A stretch of DNA of 64,000 nucleotides from positions 496,001 to 560,000 of the forward strand of contig CAVSAR010000002.1 in assembly GCA_963726085.1 (NCBI GenBank). Reading direction: 5' to 3'. The translations under genes and the position numbers were made by a program. Below the pieces are notes generated by a model that was not told the DNA's origin, did not search any database, and was given only the letters and a program-made list of their open reading frames with translations. Origin of the DNA: ZC4RG30 sp963726085 (lineage in GTDB: Bacteria > Pseudomonadota > Gammaproteobacteria > Steroidobacterales > Steroidobacteraceae). Shown here piece by piece: positions 23,946 through 32,645 of this stretch (position 1 is its first letter; every line of letters starts with the position of its first letter).

Positions 23946-24064
23946 GGACTTTGGACTCCGGTAGCTCTCCCCATCTTATGTGCTGCCGGGGTCAAGCGGG
24001 CTTGATGAGGCCGGATTCTGTGACTGTGGGCACAGTCGGGTCGCCGCAGGGGCGGTCCCGGACC

Positions 24065-25102
24065 CTAGAGCGGGGTCTTGCCCGGTTCCCCCGCGATCTC
24101 GCGCACCAGGCGCGGCACCAGGTACCCGGGAAGGGTGGCGTTGAGTTCGCGCGCCAGCTGCATGGCACGCGCATCGGGCACGAAGAAATGCGCCGCGCCG
24201 GCCACCGGGTCCAGCTGGTGCAGGTAGTAGGGCAGGACGCCGGATTCGAACAATCGGGTCGACAGCTGTGCCAGCGTCGACGCGTTGTCGTTGACGCCTG
24301 CCAGCAGCACTGACTGGTTGAGGAGCGATGCTGAAACCGACTGCAGGCGACGCAGCGCGCTGCCGGTGGCCGCATCAATCTCTGCTGGGTGGTTGGCGTG
24401 CACGACCACCACCAGCTTGTCGCGGATGGCATCCAGTGCCTCGAGCAACCCGCCATCCACACGCGAGGGCAGAACTATCGGCGTGCGCGTGTGGATGCGG
24501 ATGCGCCGCAGCTGGGGCAGGGCGTGCAGCTCGCGCAACAGTCCGGACAGGCGCGGATTACCCAGCGACAGCGGGTCGCCGCCGCTGAGGATGATTTCCT
24601 CGATGCTCGCGTCCGTGGCCACGTGCCGCAACGCGGTCGACCAGCGCGCGGCGCCGGACTCGGGCTGCTCGGACCCATAGTCGAAATGCCTGCGGAAACA
24701 GTAGCGGCAATGCACCGCGCACGCCCCGGTGGTGATCAGCAGCGCGCGACCGTGATACTTGTGCAACAGGCCCGGTGCCTCGCGTGCTGCGGCCTCGTGC
24801 AGCGGGTCGGTGGTGTAGCCGGGTGCGGGCAACAGCTCGGCTCCCACGGCCAGGACCTGGCGCAGTAGCGGGTCATCAGGATCGCCGCGGCGCATCCGGG
24901 CGATGAACGGCCGTGGGACCCGCAGTGGAAACTGCAGGCAGGCCTCGCGCAGCGAGGCCGCGCTGCTGCCGTCGCCCAGCTGCCCGGGCGTCAGCCCGAC
25001 CAGCTCCAGCAGCTCCACGGGGTCGCGCACGGCTTCGGCCAGCTCGCGCTGCCATCCCGGGAACTCCGCCGTCTGGCGGGCAAGAGGTTCTGCCGCTATC
25101 AT
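24065..25102 (-). CDS. epmB: EF-P beta-lysylation protein EpmB (lysine 2,3-aminomutase)
   Basis: 345 residues from ATG 25102 (MIAAEPLARQTAEFPGWQRE), chosen because relatives begin near here and because a start at 25168 would overlap the efp start. EpmB is a radical-SAM, PLP enzyme that turns (S)-alpha-lysine into (R)-beta-lysine for EF-P modification. The radical-SAM cluster is CAVHCRYC. Other motifs are LRVPRPFIARMRRGDPDDPL, GLLHKYHGRALLITTGACAV, ILSGGDPLSLGN, VLLAGVNDNA and LPYYLHQLDPVAGAAHF. It is divergent from its client efp across 64 bp that must contain both promoters. Confidence 0.94.
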   Translation of the reverse strand: MIAAEPLARQTAEFPGWQRELAEAVRDPVELLELVGLTPGQLGDGSSAASLREACLQFPLRVPRPFIARMRRGDPDDPLLRQVLAVGAELLPAPGYTTDPLHEAAAREAPGLLHKYHGRALLITTGACAVHCRYCFRRHFDYGSEQPESGAARWSTALRHVATDASIEEIILSGGDPLSLGNPRLSGLLRELHALPQLRRIRIHTRTPIVLPSRVDGGLLEALDAIRDKLVVVVHANHPAEIDAATGSALRRLQSVSASLLNQSVLLAGVNDNASTLAQLSTRLFESGVLPYYLHQLDPVAGAAHFFVPDARAMQLARELNATLPGYLVPRLVREIAGEPGKTPL

Positions 25103-25166
25103 TCGCCGCCCGATTTCCCAGGTCACGTGTCGCCCATGTTCCGGCGGCATTAAATCAGAGAGCAAC

Positions 25167-25733
25167 ATGGCGAGCTACAACACCAGCGAATTCAAGTCGG
25201 GAATGAAGATCATCCTCGACAGTGACCCCTATTCGATCGTCGAAAATGAGATGGTCAAGCCGGGCAAGGGTCAGGCCTTCAACCGCGTCCGGGTCCGCAA
25301 CCTCAAGACCGGGCGAACCATCGAGCGCACCTTCAAGTCCGGCGACACGGTGGAGGCCGCCGATGTGGTCGACACCGACATGCAGTACCTGTATTCGGAT
25401 GGGGACTTCTGGCATTTCATGGTGCCGGACAACTTCGAGCAGTACGCCGCCGGCGCCGCCGCGGTAGGTGACGCGGCCCAGTGGCTCAAGGAAGGCACCA
25501 ACTGCATCATCACGCTGTGGAACAACGTGCCGCTGGTGGTCACCCCGCCGCCGCACATCGACCTGAAGGTGGTGGAGACCGATCCGGGCCTGCGTGGTGA
25601 CACCGCCACCGGCGGGCAGAAGCCGGCCAAGCTGGAGACCGGCGCCGTGGTGCGGGTACCGCTGTTCATCAATGAGGGTGAAATCCTCAAGATCGACACG
25701 CGCACCGGCGCGTATATCTCGCGCGCCAAGTAA
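25167..25733 (+). CDS. efp: Translation elongation factor P
   Basis: 188 residues. EF-P enters the ribosomal E site and relieves stalling at polyproline. The N-terminal KOW-like domain has MASYNTSEFKSGMKIILDSD and the loop KPGKGQAFNRVRVRNL with Lys34, the residue beta-lysylated by EpmA/EpmB in E. coli. Two OB domains follow, ending ETGAVVRVPLFINEGEILKI and DTRTGAYISRAK. Several window proteins are proline-rich (FimV, the DedD-like protein, the small His-rich membrane protein), so they are likely clients. GAGAG 5' of the ATG is the ribosome site. Confidence 0.97.
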   Translation: MASYNTSEFKSGMKIILDSDPYSIVENEMVKPGKGQAFNRVRVRNLKTGRTIERTFKSGDTVEAADVVDTDMQYLYSDGDFWHFMVPDNFEQYAAGAAAVGDAAQWLKEGTNCIITLWNNVPLVVTPPPHIDLKVVETDPGLRGDTATGGQKPAKLETGAVVRVPLFINEGEILKIDTRTGAYISRAK

Positions 25734-25768
25734 GCCGCGGGCTGGCCCGCGGCGCTGCAGCCGGCTGA

Positions 25769-26134
25769 CTAACGCTGCGGTGCGGGCGGTGCCGGAGGCG
25801 GCGTAGCCGGCGCGGTTTCCGGACCCGCAGGCGGGGGTTCACCGGCCGGATCGCGAGGCTCGCCAGGCGGCCCCCTGAAGTGGCGCGGTCCACCCTGCCA
25901 GGGCCCATACATGTACATGTGCCGGCCATGCATGCCCATCATTCCACCACGGCCGTGGTGTGCAGCTGCAAACACGGCTCCCAGGATCACGAGCCCTGCC
26001 AGCGTGATTGCCCAGAATCCCAGGTACTTGCCGAACGCCCGGAAGGGTTCTTCGGAGCGGTGCGACAGGTACAGCACGAAGTAGCCGGCGATGGTCAGCA
26101 TCGTGGCCGGGATCAAGGCAAGCAGATAAATCAT
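25769..26134 (-). CDS. Small two-helix membrane protein with His/Met/Gly/Pro-rich tail
   Basis: 121 residues; I do not recognise a named family. Residues 1-24 (MIYLLALIPATMLTIAGYFV and following) and about 38-58 (LGFWAITLAGLVILGAVFAA) are transmembrane helices with a short basic loop (SHRSEEPFRAFGKYLG) between them. The tail begins AHHGRGGMMGMHGRHMYMYG, dense in His and Met, then becomes Pro/Ala/Glu-rich to the end. A metal-binding (copper-like) tail is possible but unproven. The nearby SCO1 gene gives weak support. The gene lies 35 bp from the convergent efp end. Confidence 0.7.
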   Translation of the reverse strand: MIYLLALIPATMLTIAGYFVLYLSHRSEEPFRAFGKYLGFWAITLAGLVILGAVFAAAHHGRGGMMGMHGRHMYMYGPWQGGPRHFRGPPGEPRDPAGEPPPAGPETAPATPPPAPPAPQR

Positions 26135-26225
26135 GGGGGCCCCCGGTTAATTCTTCGACGAGGCGAGTCTACGCCCGCCGCCCGGCAACACTATTAAATG
26201 GGGGATTGGCGGCATTAAGCCGCTG

Positions 26226-28100
26226 TCATGATTCCCGCACTGCTTCCTGGCTGGCGAACTGCTGCTGATACAGCTGTGCATAGAGCCCGGAGGCGGCAGC
26301 CAGTTGCTCGTGGGTGCCGCGCTCGACGATTTTCCCGTCCTGCACCACCAGGATCTGGTCGGCCTTGCGCACGGTGGACAGCCGATGCGCGATCACGATG
26401 GCCGTGCGCCCGGACAGGGCGCGTTCCAGGGCCGCCTGCAAGGCGGCCTCGGAACCTGAGTCCAGGTGCGCGGTGGCTTCATCGAGGATGACCAGGTCCG
26501 GCGCTTTGAGCAGTAGGCGCGCGATGGCCAGGCGCTGCTTTTCGCCGCCGGAAAACCGGTAGCCGCGTTCGCCCACCAGCGTGTCCAGCCCGTCTGGCAG
26601 CGAATCCACTACTTCGAGTATCTGCGCATCGCGCAGCGCCGCGCGCATCTGCTCGTCGGTGGCCTCGGGCCTGGCATAGGCGAGGTTGGCGCGGATGGTG
26701 TCATGCAGCAGGTGCGCGTCCTGCGTAACCACCCCGATGCGCCGCTTGAGCGAGTCGAGGGTTGCATCGCGCACGTCCATGCCATTGATGCGTACGGCAC
26801 CGGACTGGACGTCGTACAGGCGCGGAATCAGCAGCGTCAGTGTGGTCTTGCCGGCACCCGAGGGCCCCACCAGCGCCACCAGCTGCCCAGGTTGCACGCT
26901 GAAGTCTATGTCCTCAAGCACAGTGCGCGGCGCGCGGCGCTCGGGAATGGCGATGGACTCCAGCGAAGCCAGCGAGATGTCGGCCGCGGCCGGGTAGCGA
27001 AAGGAGACGTGGTCAAACTGCAGGTGCACCGGCCCTGCCGGCACTGGCACTGCGCCGGGTTTTTCCCCCAGCATGGGTTTCAGGTCGAGGATTTCGAAGA
27101 TGCGGTCGAAGGAAACCAGCGCCGTCATGACGCTGACCTGCACGTTGGACAGTCCGATCAGCGGGAAGAACAGGCGGGCCAGCAACGCCACCAGCGCCAC
27201 CACCGTGCCCAGGTCCAGCTCATGGCGGGCCACCAGCGCACCGCCCCAGCCATAGGCCAGTGCCGATGCAAAGGACGCCATGAGGATGAGCATGCTGGCG
27301 AACATCCGGCCGTACAGTCCGCCCTTGATGCCAAGCAAGGACAGTTGCTGCGACTTCGCCTCGAACACGCGCATGTCCTCGGCGGGATGGCCGAACAACT
27401 TGCTGAGCAAGGCACCGGCCACGTTGAAGCGTTCCACCATCACGCTGCTCAGGGCTGCGTTGGCTTCATAGCCTTCGCGCGTGATCGCCTGGATGCGCCG
27501 GCCCCAATAGCGTGCCGGCAGCATGAACAGGGGCACCAGTACCAGGACCACCAGCGTGATGCGCCACGACAGGGTCATCATGGCAGCGAAGATGACCACC
27601 ACCGACAGTGAGTTGCCGGCAAGGTTCGACAGCACATCGGTAAAGGCGCTGCGCGCTCCCTGGGCGTCGCCCGACAGGCGCGCCACCAGCGCCCCGGTTT
27701 GGGTGCGGGAAAAAAATGCCAGGGGCATCTGCTGGATGTGCTGGAACAGCTTGGCGCGAAGCGCCACCACCACCGCCCCGCCAATGCGCGTGGCGAAGTA
27801 GGTCTGCACCAGTCCCAGCGCCGCGTCGAGGATGCCGATGGCGGCCACCAGCAGTGCCAGGCGCACGATCAGCGGGACATTGCCGGTCAGGATCCCCACG
27901 TTGATGATCTGCCGGTACAGCAGCGGATTGGCGATGCCAATGGCCGCATTCACGATGACTACCACGAGGAACAGCAGCAGCAGCCCGGTGTGCGGTGCCG
28001 CGTACTGCAACGCACGGCGGCTGGTGCCGGGTCGCACCTTGCGTTGCAGGGCTGCGGGATTCATCCCCAGTCCCAGCATGGGTCCAGCGGGTCGGTTCAT
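26226..28100 (-). CDS. MsbA/multidrug-type ABC exporter (fused membrane and ATPase domains)
   Basis: 624 residues. Residues about 30-330 form a six-helix ABC exporter membrane domain (LLLLFLVVVIVNAAIGIANP, FFSRTQTGALVARLSGDAQG). The ATPase has Walker A VALVGPSGAGKTTLTLLIPR, signature YRFSGGEKQRLAIARLLL, Walker B PDLVILDEATAHLDSGSE and IVIAHRLSTVRKADQILV. It should act as a homodimer. The substrate (lipid, peptide or drug) cannot be inferred. The ATG overlaps the epmA stop (ATGA), so it is translationally coupled behind psd-epmA, which hints at an envelope or lipid role. Confidence 0.9.
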   Translation of the reverse strand: MNRPAGPMLGLGMNPAALQRKVRPGTSRRALQYAAPHTGLLLLFLVVVIVNAAIGIANPLLYRQIINVGILTGNVPLIVRLALLVAAIGILDAALGLVQTYFATRIGGAVVVALRAKLFQHIQQMPLAFFSRTQTGALVARLSGDAQGARSAFTDVLSNLAGNSLSVVVIFAAMMTLSWRITLVVLVLVPLFMLPARYWGRRIQAITREGYEANAALSSVMVERFNVAGALLSKLFGHPAEDMRVFEAKSQQLSLLGIKGGLYGRMFASMLILMASFASALAYGWGGALVARHELDLGTVVALVALLARLFFPLIGLSNVQVSVMTALVSFDRIFEILDLKPMLGEKPGAVPVPAGPVHLQFDHVSFRYPAAADISLASLESIAIPERRAPRTVLEDIDFSVQPGQLVALVGPSGAGKTTLTLLIPRLYDVQSGAVRINGMDVRDATLDSLKRRIGVVTQDAHLLHDTIRANLAYARPEATDEQMRAALRDAQILEVVDSLPDGLDTLVGERGYRFSGGEKQRLAIARLLLKAPDLVILDEATAHLDSGSEAALQAALERALSGRTAIVIAHRLSTVRKADQILVVQDGKIVERGTHEQLAAASGLYAQLYQQQFASQEAVRES

Positions 28101-29068
28101 CAGGCTCGCTCCCAGGGAAACGCCATCACTTCATCAATGGTCGTGGCGCCGGTGGCCAGCATCGCGACCCGATCAAATCCCAGCGCCACCCCTGCGCAGT
28201 CTGGCAGGCCTGCTGCTAGTGCCGCCAGCAGCCTTGCATCCGCTTCGACATCCGGTAACCGGCGCCGCGCGCGCTGCGCGCGGTCAGCGGTGAACCTGGC
28301 CTGCTGCTCGTCGGCATGGGCCAGCTCCACGAACCCATTGGCCAGTTCAAGGCCGTGCACGTATACCTCGAAGCGCAGCGCGGTGCGCGGATCCGCAGCA
28401 TCGAGCTGCGCCAGGGCCGCCTGCGAGGCTGGGTAATGATGCAGACAGGTAATCTTGCCCGCACCCAGCCGCGGGCCGACCTGGGTGGCAATCAGAAAAT
28501 CCAGCAGGTCATCGCGCTCTGCGGAGTCTATGGCCTGCGCCGCAAGCCCGTGTATTGCGCACAGCTGGGCCAGCTGCGGCGTTGGCGTTGCCAGGGCATC
28601 ACAACCCAGCTCACGCCGGAACGCGTCGTTGTACTCGAGAAATTCCAGGCCAAGGGCAGTGTCGCCGGGCATCGCCAGCAGGCGTGCGATCAACGCTGCG
28701 GTCTCGGCCATGATCTGCTGCAGGTCAAAGCCGCTGCGGTACCACTCGATCAGCGTGAACTCCGGATTGTGCGTACGGCTGCGCTCGCCGGCGCGAAAGG
28801 CATGGCAGACCTGGTAGATGTCGCCGCTGCCGGCGGCCAGCAGGCGCTTCATCGGATACTCCGGCGAGGTGTGCAGGTAGCGCGGCGGCGCCAGATCCAC
28901 CTGCAGCGAGGCGATCTGCGGGTCGGTGACGGTGGCAGACAGCAGCACCGGGGTCTCCACCTCCAGCACGCCGCGTTCGCGGAAGAACTCGCGGGCTGAC
29001 TGCAGCAGCGCGGCGCGGCGCCGCAGCGTGTCGATTGCCGCGGACGGGCGCCAGGGGTTGTCGCTCAA
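28100..29068 (-). CDS. epmA: Elongation factor P-(R)-beta-lysine ligase EpmA
   Basis: 322 residues from TTG 29068 (SDNPWRPSAAIDTLRRRAAL), which overlaps the psd stop in TTGA. EpmA is a class II lysyl-tRNA-synthetase-like enzyme without an anticodon domain; it attaches beta-lysine to EF-P Lys34. Motifs: RERGVLEVETPVLLSATVTD, YLHTSPEYPMKRLLAAGSGD (motif 2 start), QVCHAFRAGERSRTHNPEFT, LIEWYRSGFDLQQIM, VYVHGLELANGFVELAHADE and the motif 3 end GVALGFDRVAMLATGA. With epmB and efp 3-4 kb away the whole modification pathway is in this window. Confidence 0.94.
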   Translation of the reverse strand: MSDNPWRPSAAIDTLRRRAALLQSAREFFRERGVLEVETPVLLSATVTDPQIASLQVDLAPPRYLHTSPEYPMKRLLAAGSGDIYQVCHAFRAGERSRTHNPEFTLIEWYRSGFDLQQIMAETAALIARLLAMPGDTALGLEFLEYNDAFRRELGCDALATPTPQLAQLCAIHGLAAQAIDSAERDDLLDFLIATQVGPRLGAGKITCLHHYPASQAALAQLDAADPRTALRFEVYVHGLELANGFVELAHADEQQARFTADRAQRARRRLPDVEADARLLAALAAGLPDCAGVALGFDRVAMLATGATTIDEVMAFPWERA

Positions 29069-29953
29069 GCCGCGTCGCTGCCTTTCGCGGCGGCGCCAGC
29101 CTTGACCACTCCCAGTTCCTGCCCCTGGCGCAGGGCCTGCCCTGGCTGCAATCCCGCCGACAGCGATACCGCATCCCTGCCAAACAGCACGATGACGGTG
29201 GAACCCATGTTGAAACGGCCAACCTCGGCGCCGCGCTGCAGGGTGCGCTGCCCCGGCGTGGGCAGGGGCAGGGCGGTACATGCGCCGCGGCTGGCGCGGC
29301 GTGACATCGCCGTGCCAGACGGTGGCCATGCTGCCGACATTGAGCGCGCCGATGAGGATCACGGCAAAGGGTCCGAAGTCGCCCTTGAACAGCAGCACCA
29401 CGCGCTCATTGCGCGCGAACAGGTTTGGTATCTGCGCGGCGGCGGCCTGGTTGACGCTGAACAGGCGCCCCGGGACATACCAGGCATCCTCCAGCGTGCC
29501 GGTCGCCGGCATGTGGATACGGTGATAGTTGCTCGGCGCCAGGTAGATGGTCGCGAAGCGACCGTTGCGGAAACGCGCGGACCAGTCGATGGCCGCGCCA
29601 GCCAGCAACGTGTCGAGCGAGTACTGGTGGCCCTTGGCCTGCAGTAGCTTGCCGCCCCGGATCGTGCCGCTCTGGCTCAGGATGCCATCGACGGGGCTGA
29701 GCAGCACCCGTGAATTGCCGGCCAGCGGGCGGGCCGAGGGCTTCAAGGCGCGGGTGAAGAATGCGTTGAAGCTCGCATAGGCGAACGGATCCTCTTCCAC
29801 CGCATCGCTGAGGTCCGGCTTGAAGCCGCGCATGAACATGCCAATCATCCAGTTCTTCACGGGGCCGAATTTCACGCGCGTGGCCACCATCACCACCCGG
29901 GAAATCAGGTGATGCGGCAGCACGTATTGCAGTGTTACGAACGGACTTGACAC
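29065..29953 (-). CDS. psd: Phosphatidylserine decarboxylase proenzyme, one frame break as read
   Basis: GTG 29953 begins SSPFVTLQYVLPHHLISRVV. Conserved parts run through FNAFFTRALKPSARPLAG, LLSPVDGILSQSGTIRGGKL, YLAPSNYHRIHMPATGTL and NVGSMATVWHGDVTPR. One extra base between about 29275 and 29305 shifts the frame; after correction LPLPTPGQRTLQRGAEVGRF and MGSTVIVLFGRDAV follow to the stop at 29065, about 296 residues. GST in FNMGSTVIV is the self-cleavage site that forms the pyruvoyl group. Psd makes phosphatidylethanolamine at the inner membrane. All catalytic elements are present, so the break is probably an error. Confidence 0.9.
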
Positions 29954-29985
29954 AGTTGGATATCCTTATTCTTCAATACTTCCCT

Positions 29986-30597
29986 TCAGCCTTCGCTGCG
30001 GACCAGTTCGAGTAGGTCCGACCGCAGGCGCTCCTTGTCAAATGGCGGGGTAAATACCGCGCCCAGTGCACCCTTGCTGTTGATGAAATATAAAGTCGCC
30101 GAATGATCCACTGCGTAGTCGCCACCCGGCAGTGGCTGGATGGCGCGCACGACGCCCAGGTGCCGCAGCAGCGGCTCCAGTGCGACGTCCTCGCCACGCA
30201 CGGCGGTAAACCCGCCGCCGAATGCATCCACATAGTGCCGCAAAGTCAGCGCATCGTCGCGTCCCGGATCAACCGTGACGAATACCATGCGCAGTGCGCG
30301 CAGCCCCGGGTCGCGATGCAGCTGGGTCATCATCGCCAGCGTGATGGGGCAGACGTCCGGGCAGTGCGTGAAGCCGAAGAACATCAGGCTGGGCGCCCTG
30401 GCGAGTCTTGCGTTGTCAAAGGCCACCCCGTCCTGATCCTCGAGCCTGAACGCCGGAATCGGCAGTGCCGTCGGGATGGCGGTGCCGCTGACCAGTACGG
30501 GTGGGCCATGCTGCAGTGCCCGTGCGACGATATAGCCGGCCGCAGCCGCTGCCACGATCAGTAATCCGATAAAGACCGTAGAGCGATTCCTTGCCAT
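29986..30597 (-). CDS. SCO1/SenC family copper/redox protein
   Basis: 203 residues. A single N-terminal membrane anchor (STVFIGLLIVAAAAAGYIVA) precedes a thioredoxin-like domain with the SCO copper motif FTHCPDVCPITLAMM and the distal ligand His in GDYAVDHSATLYFIN. SCO proteins deliver copper to the CuA site of cytochrome c oxidase or act as thiol reductants. No oxidase genes are in the window. The ATG overlaps the divergent prmB ATG (CATG), an extreme head-to-head arrangement if both starts are right. Confidence 0.9.
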   Translation of the reverse strand: MARNRSTVFIGLLIVAAAAAGYIVARALQHGPPVLVSGTAIPTALPIPAFRLEDQDGVAFDNARLARAPSLMFFGFTHCPDVCPITLAMMTQLHRDPGLRALRMVFVTVDPGRDDALTLRHYVDAFGGGFTAVRGEDVALEPLLRHLGVVRAIQPLPGGDYAVDHSATLYFINSKGALGAVFTPPFDKERLRSDLLELVRSEG

Positions 30598-31522
30598 GCC
30601 ACGATTATTTCACAAGCCGGTGGCCACACGCGCCCGACTACATAGTCGCCACCAGGCGCTGCGCGCGGCATCCCGACGGCTCGGGCGGGCACGGCTGCAT
30701 TACGGCCATGGAACGGAAACGGCGACGGATGATGCCGCGGCCCTGCTGGCCCATGCACTGGGGCTGAAGCGGCCACTGCGGGCTGACGAGCTGCAGCGGC
30801 CGTTGTCGGCACGTGCGCGCCAGCGCTTTGAAGACCTGGTGGCGCGACGGATTGCCGAGCGCATCCCCGTGGTCTACCTCACGCAGCGCTGCTGGTTCGC
30901 GGGGCTGCCGATGTATGTGGACGAGCGGGTGCTGATCCCGCGTTCGCCGATCGCCGAGCTGGTGGAGGCGCGATTTTCCCCCTGGGTGGACCCGCAGCAG
31001 GTCCGCAGGATCGCCGATATCGGCACCGGCTCCGGCTGCATCGCCATTGCCTGCGCGCTGGCCTTTCCCGCGGCCCGGGTCGACGCCGTGGACATCAGCC
31101 GAGACGCCCTGGCGGTGGCACGCATAAACCGGCGCGAATATGGCCTGGCGCGGCGCCTGCGATTGCTGGAATCCGACTACTTCGCAGCGCTCAAGGGGCG
31201 CCGCTACGATATTATCGTCAGCAATCCGCCCTATGTCGGGACGGCGGAGTTTCGGCGTCTGCCGCGGGAATACGCCCACGAGCCCTCCGGCGCGCTGCTG
31301 GCGGGGCGGGACGGGATGGACGCGGTGCGCGTGTTGTTGCGCGAGGCGACGCGCCACCTGACGCCCGCGGGCGTATTGGTGGTCGAGGTGGGCAACACCG
31401 AAGCGCGCGTGCGTCGCGCACTTCCACAGGTGCCATTCGTGTGGTTGTCATTCGCGCGCGGCGGTGGCGGGGTGTTCCTGTTGACCGCGCAGCAGTTGCG
31501 CGCGGTGGATTTAGATTCGTGA
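30596..31522 (+). CDS. prmB: 50S ribosomal protein L3 glutamine methyltransferase
   Basis: Up to 308 residues. The SAM-binding domain has RRIADIGTGSGCIAIACALA and VDAVDISRDALAVARINRRE, and the catalytic NPPY in YDIIVSNPPYVGTAEFRRLP marks a glutamine N5-methyltransferase. The neighbour aroC, 7 bp downstream, is the classic prmB-aroC pair and separates it from PrmC (usually beside prfA). The start is uncertain: ATG 30596 overlaps the divergent SCO start, and the first about 40 residues are Arg-rich and poorly typical, so a later start is possible. Confidence 0.9.
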   Translation: MPRLFHKPVATRARLHSRHQALRAASRRLGRARLHYGHGTETATDDAAALLAHALGLKRPLRADELQRPLSARARQRFEDLVARRIAERIPVVYLTQRCWFAGLPMYVDERVLIPRSPIAELVEARFSPWVDPQQVRRIADIGTGSGCIAIACALAFPAARVDAVDISRDALAVARINRREYGLARRLRLLESDYFAALKGRRYDIIVSNPPYVGTAEFRRLPREYAHEPSGALLAGRDGMDAVRVLLREATRHLTPAGVLVVEVGNTEARVRRALPQVPFVWLSFARGGGGVFLLTAQQLRAVDLDS

Positions 31523-31529
31523 GGTTCTG

Positions 31530-32614
31530 GTGTCTGGTAACAGCTTCGGCAGGTCGTTTGTAGTCAGCTCCTTGGCGAAAGCCACGGGCCGGCGCTCGGC
31601 TGCGTTGTCGATGGCTGTCCTCCGGGCCTGCCGCTGTCGGAGTCCGACCTGCAGGCCGACATCGATCGGCGCCGCACGGGAGTCTCGCAGTTCGTCAGCC
31701 AGCGCAAGGAGCCCGATGCCGTGCGCATCCTGTCCGGGGTGTTCGAAGGGGTGACCACCGGCACGCCCATCGGCTTGCTGATCGAGAACACCGACGCGCG
31801 CGCCCGCGACTACGACAAGCTGCGCGACCGGTTCCGACCCGGGCATGCCGACTACACCTACCAGCAGAAATATGGCCTGCGCGACCACCGCGGCGGCGGC
31901 CGCTCTTCGGCTCGCGAGACGGTGATGCGGGTGGCTGCCGGGGCCATCGCCCGCAAGTACCTGGCCACGCGGCTGGGCGTGACCATCAGCGGCTACGTCA
32001 GTCAGGTGGGCACCCTGGTGCTGCAACCGCTGGATCCGCCAGCGGCCTACGACAATGCGTTCTTCTGCCCCGACCCATCGCGGGTGACCGAACTGGAGCA
32101 GTACATCTGGAACCTGCGCAGTGCCGGGGACTCGGTGGGCGCCAAGGTAACGGTGATTGCAACCGGCGTGCCGGCAGGTCTTGGCGAGCCGGTGTTCGAC
32201 CGCCTGGACGCGGACCTGGCGCACGCAATGATGGGCATCAATGCCGTGAAGGCCGTGGAAATCGGCGACGGCACCGCGGCGGCCGGGCAGCGCGGCAGCG
32301 AACATCGCGACGAGCTGACGCCCACCGGGTTCCTGTCCAACCATTCTGGCGGCGTGCTGGGGGGCATTTCCTCCGGCCAGGACGTGATCGTGCACCTGAC
32401 GCTCAAGCCCACTTCGAGCATCCAGGTCCCTGGACGCACCATCAACCTGTCCGGGGATCCGGTGGATGTGGTGACCACCGGGCGGCACGACCCGTGCGTG
32501 GGGCTGCGCGCAACGCCCATCGCCGAGGCGATGCTGGCCTTGACGCTGATGGACCATTACCTGCGCAACCGTGCGCAAAACGCTGACGTGAAATCCACCA
32601 CGCCAGCCATCTGA
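31530..32614 (+). CDS. aroC: Chorismate synthase, one frame break as read
   Basis: GTG 31530, with GAGG at 31521-31524, starts SGNSFGRSFVVSS. Relatives continue with FGESHG. Here one base is missing after 31573 (CCTTGGCGAAAG), which breaks the frame. Adding it gives FGESHGPALGCVVDGCPPGL and joins the frame that ends at 32614, about 361 residues. Later motifs are FRPGHADYTYQQKYGLRDHR, GGGRSSARETVMRVAAGAIA, HSGGVLGGISSGQDVIVHL and RHDPCVGLRATPIAEAMLA. AroC uses reduced FMN to make chorismate from EPSP. This is the only break of the deletion type in the window. Confidence 0.92.
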
Positions 32615-32645
32615 GAAACTATTTAGTCGTCTATAGAGGAATCTG

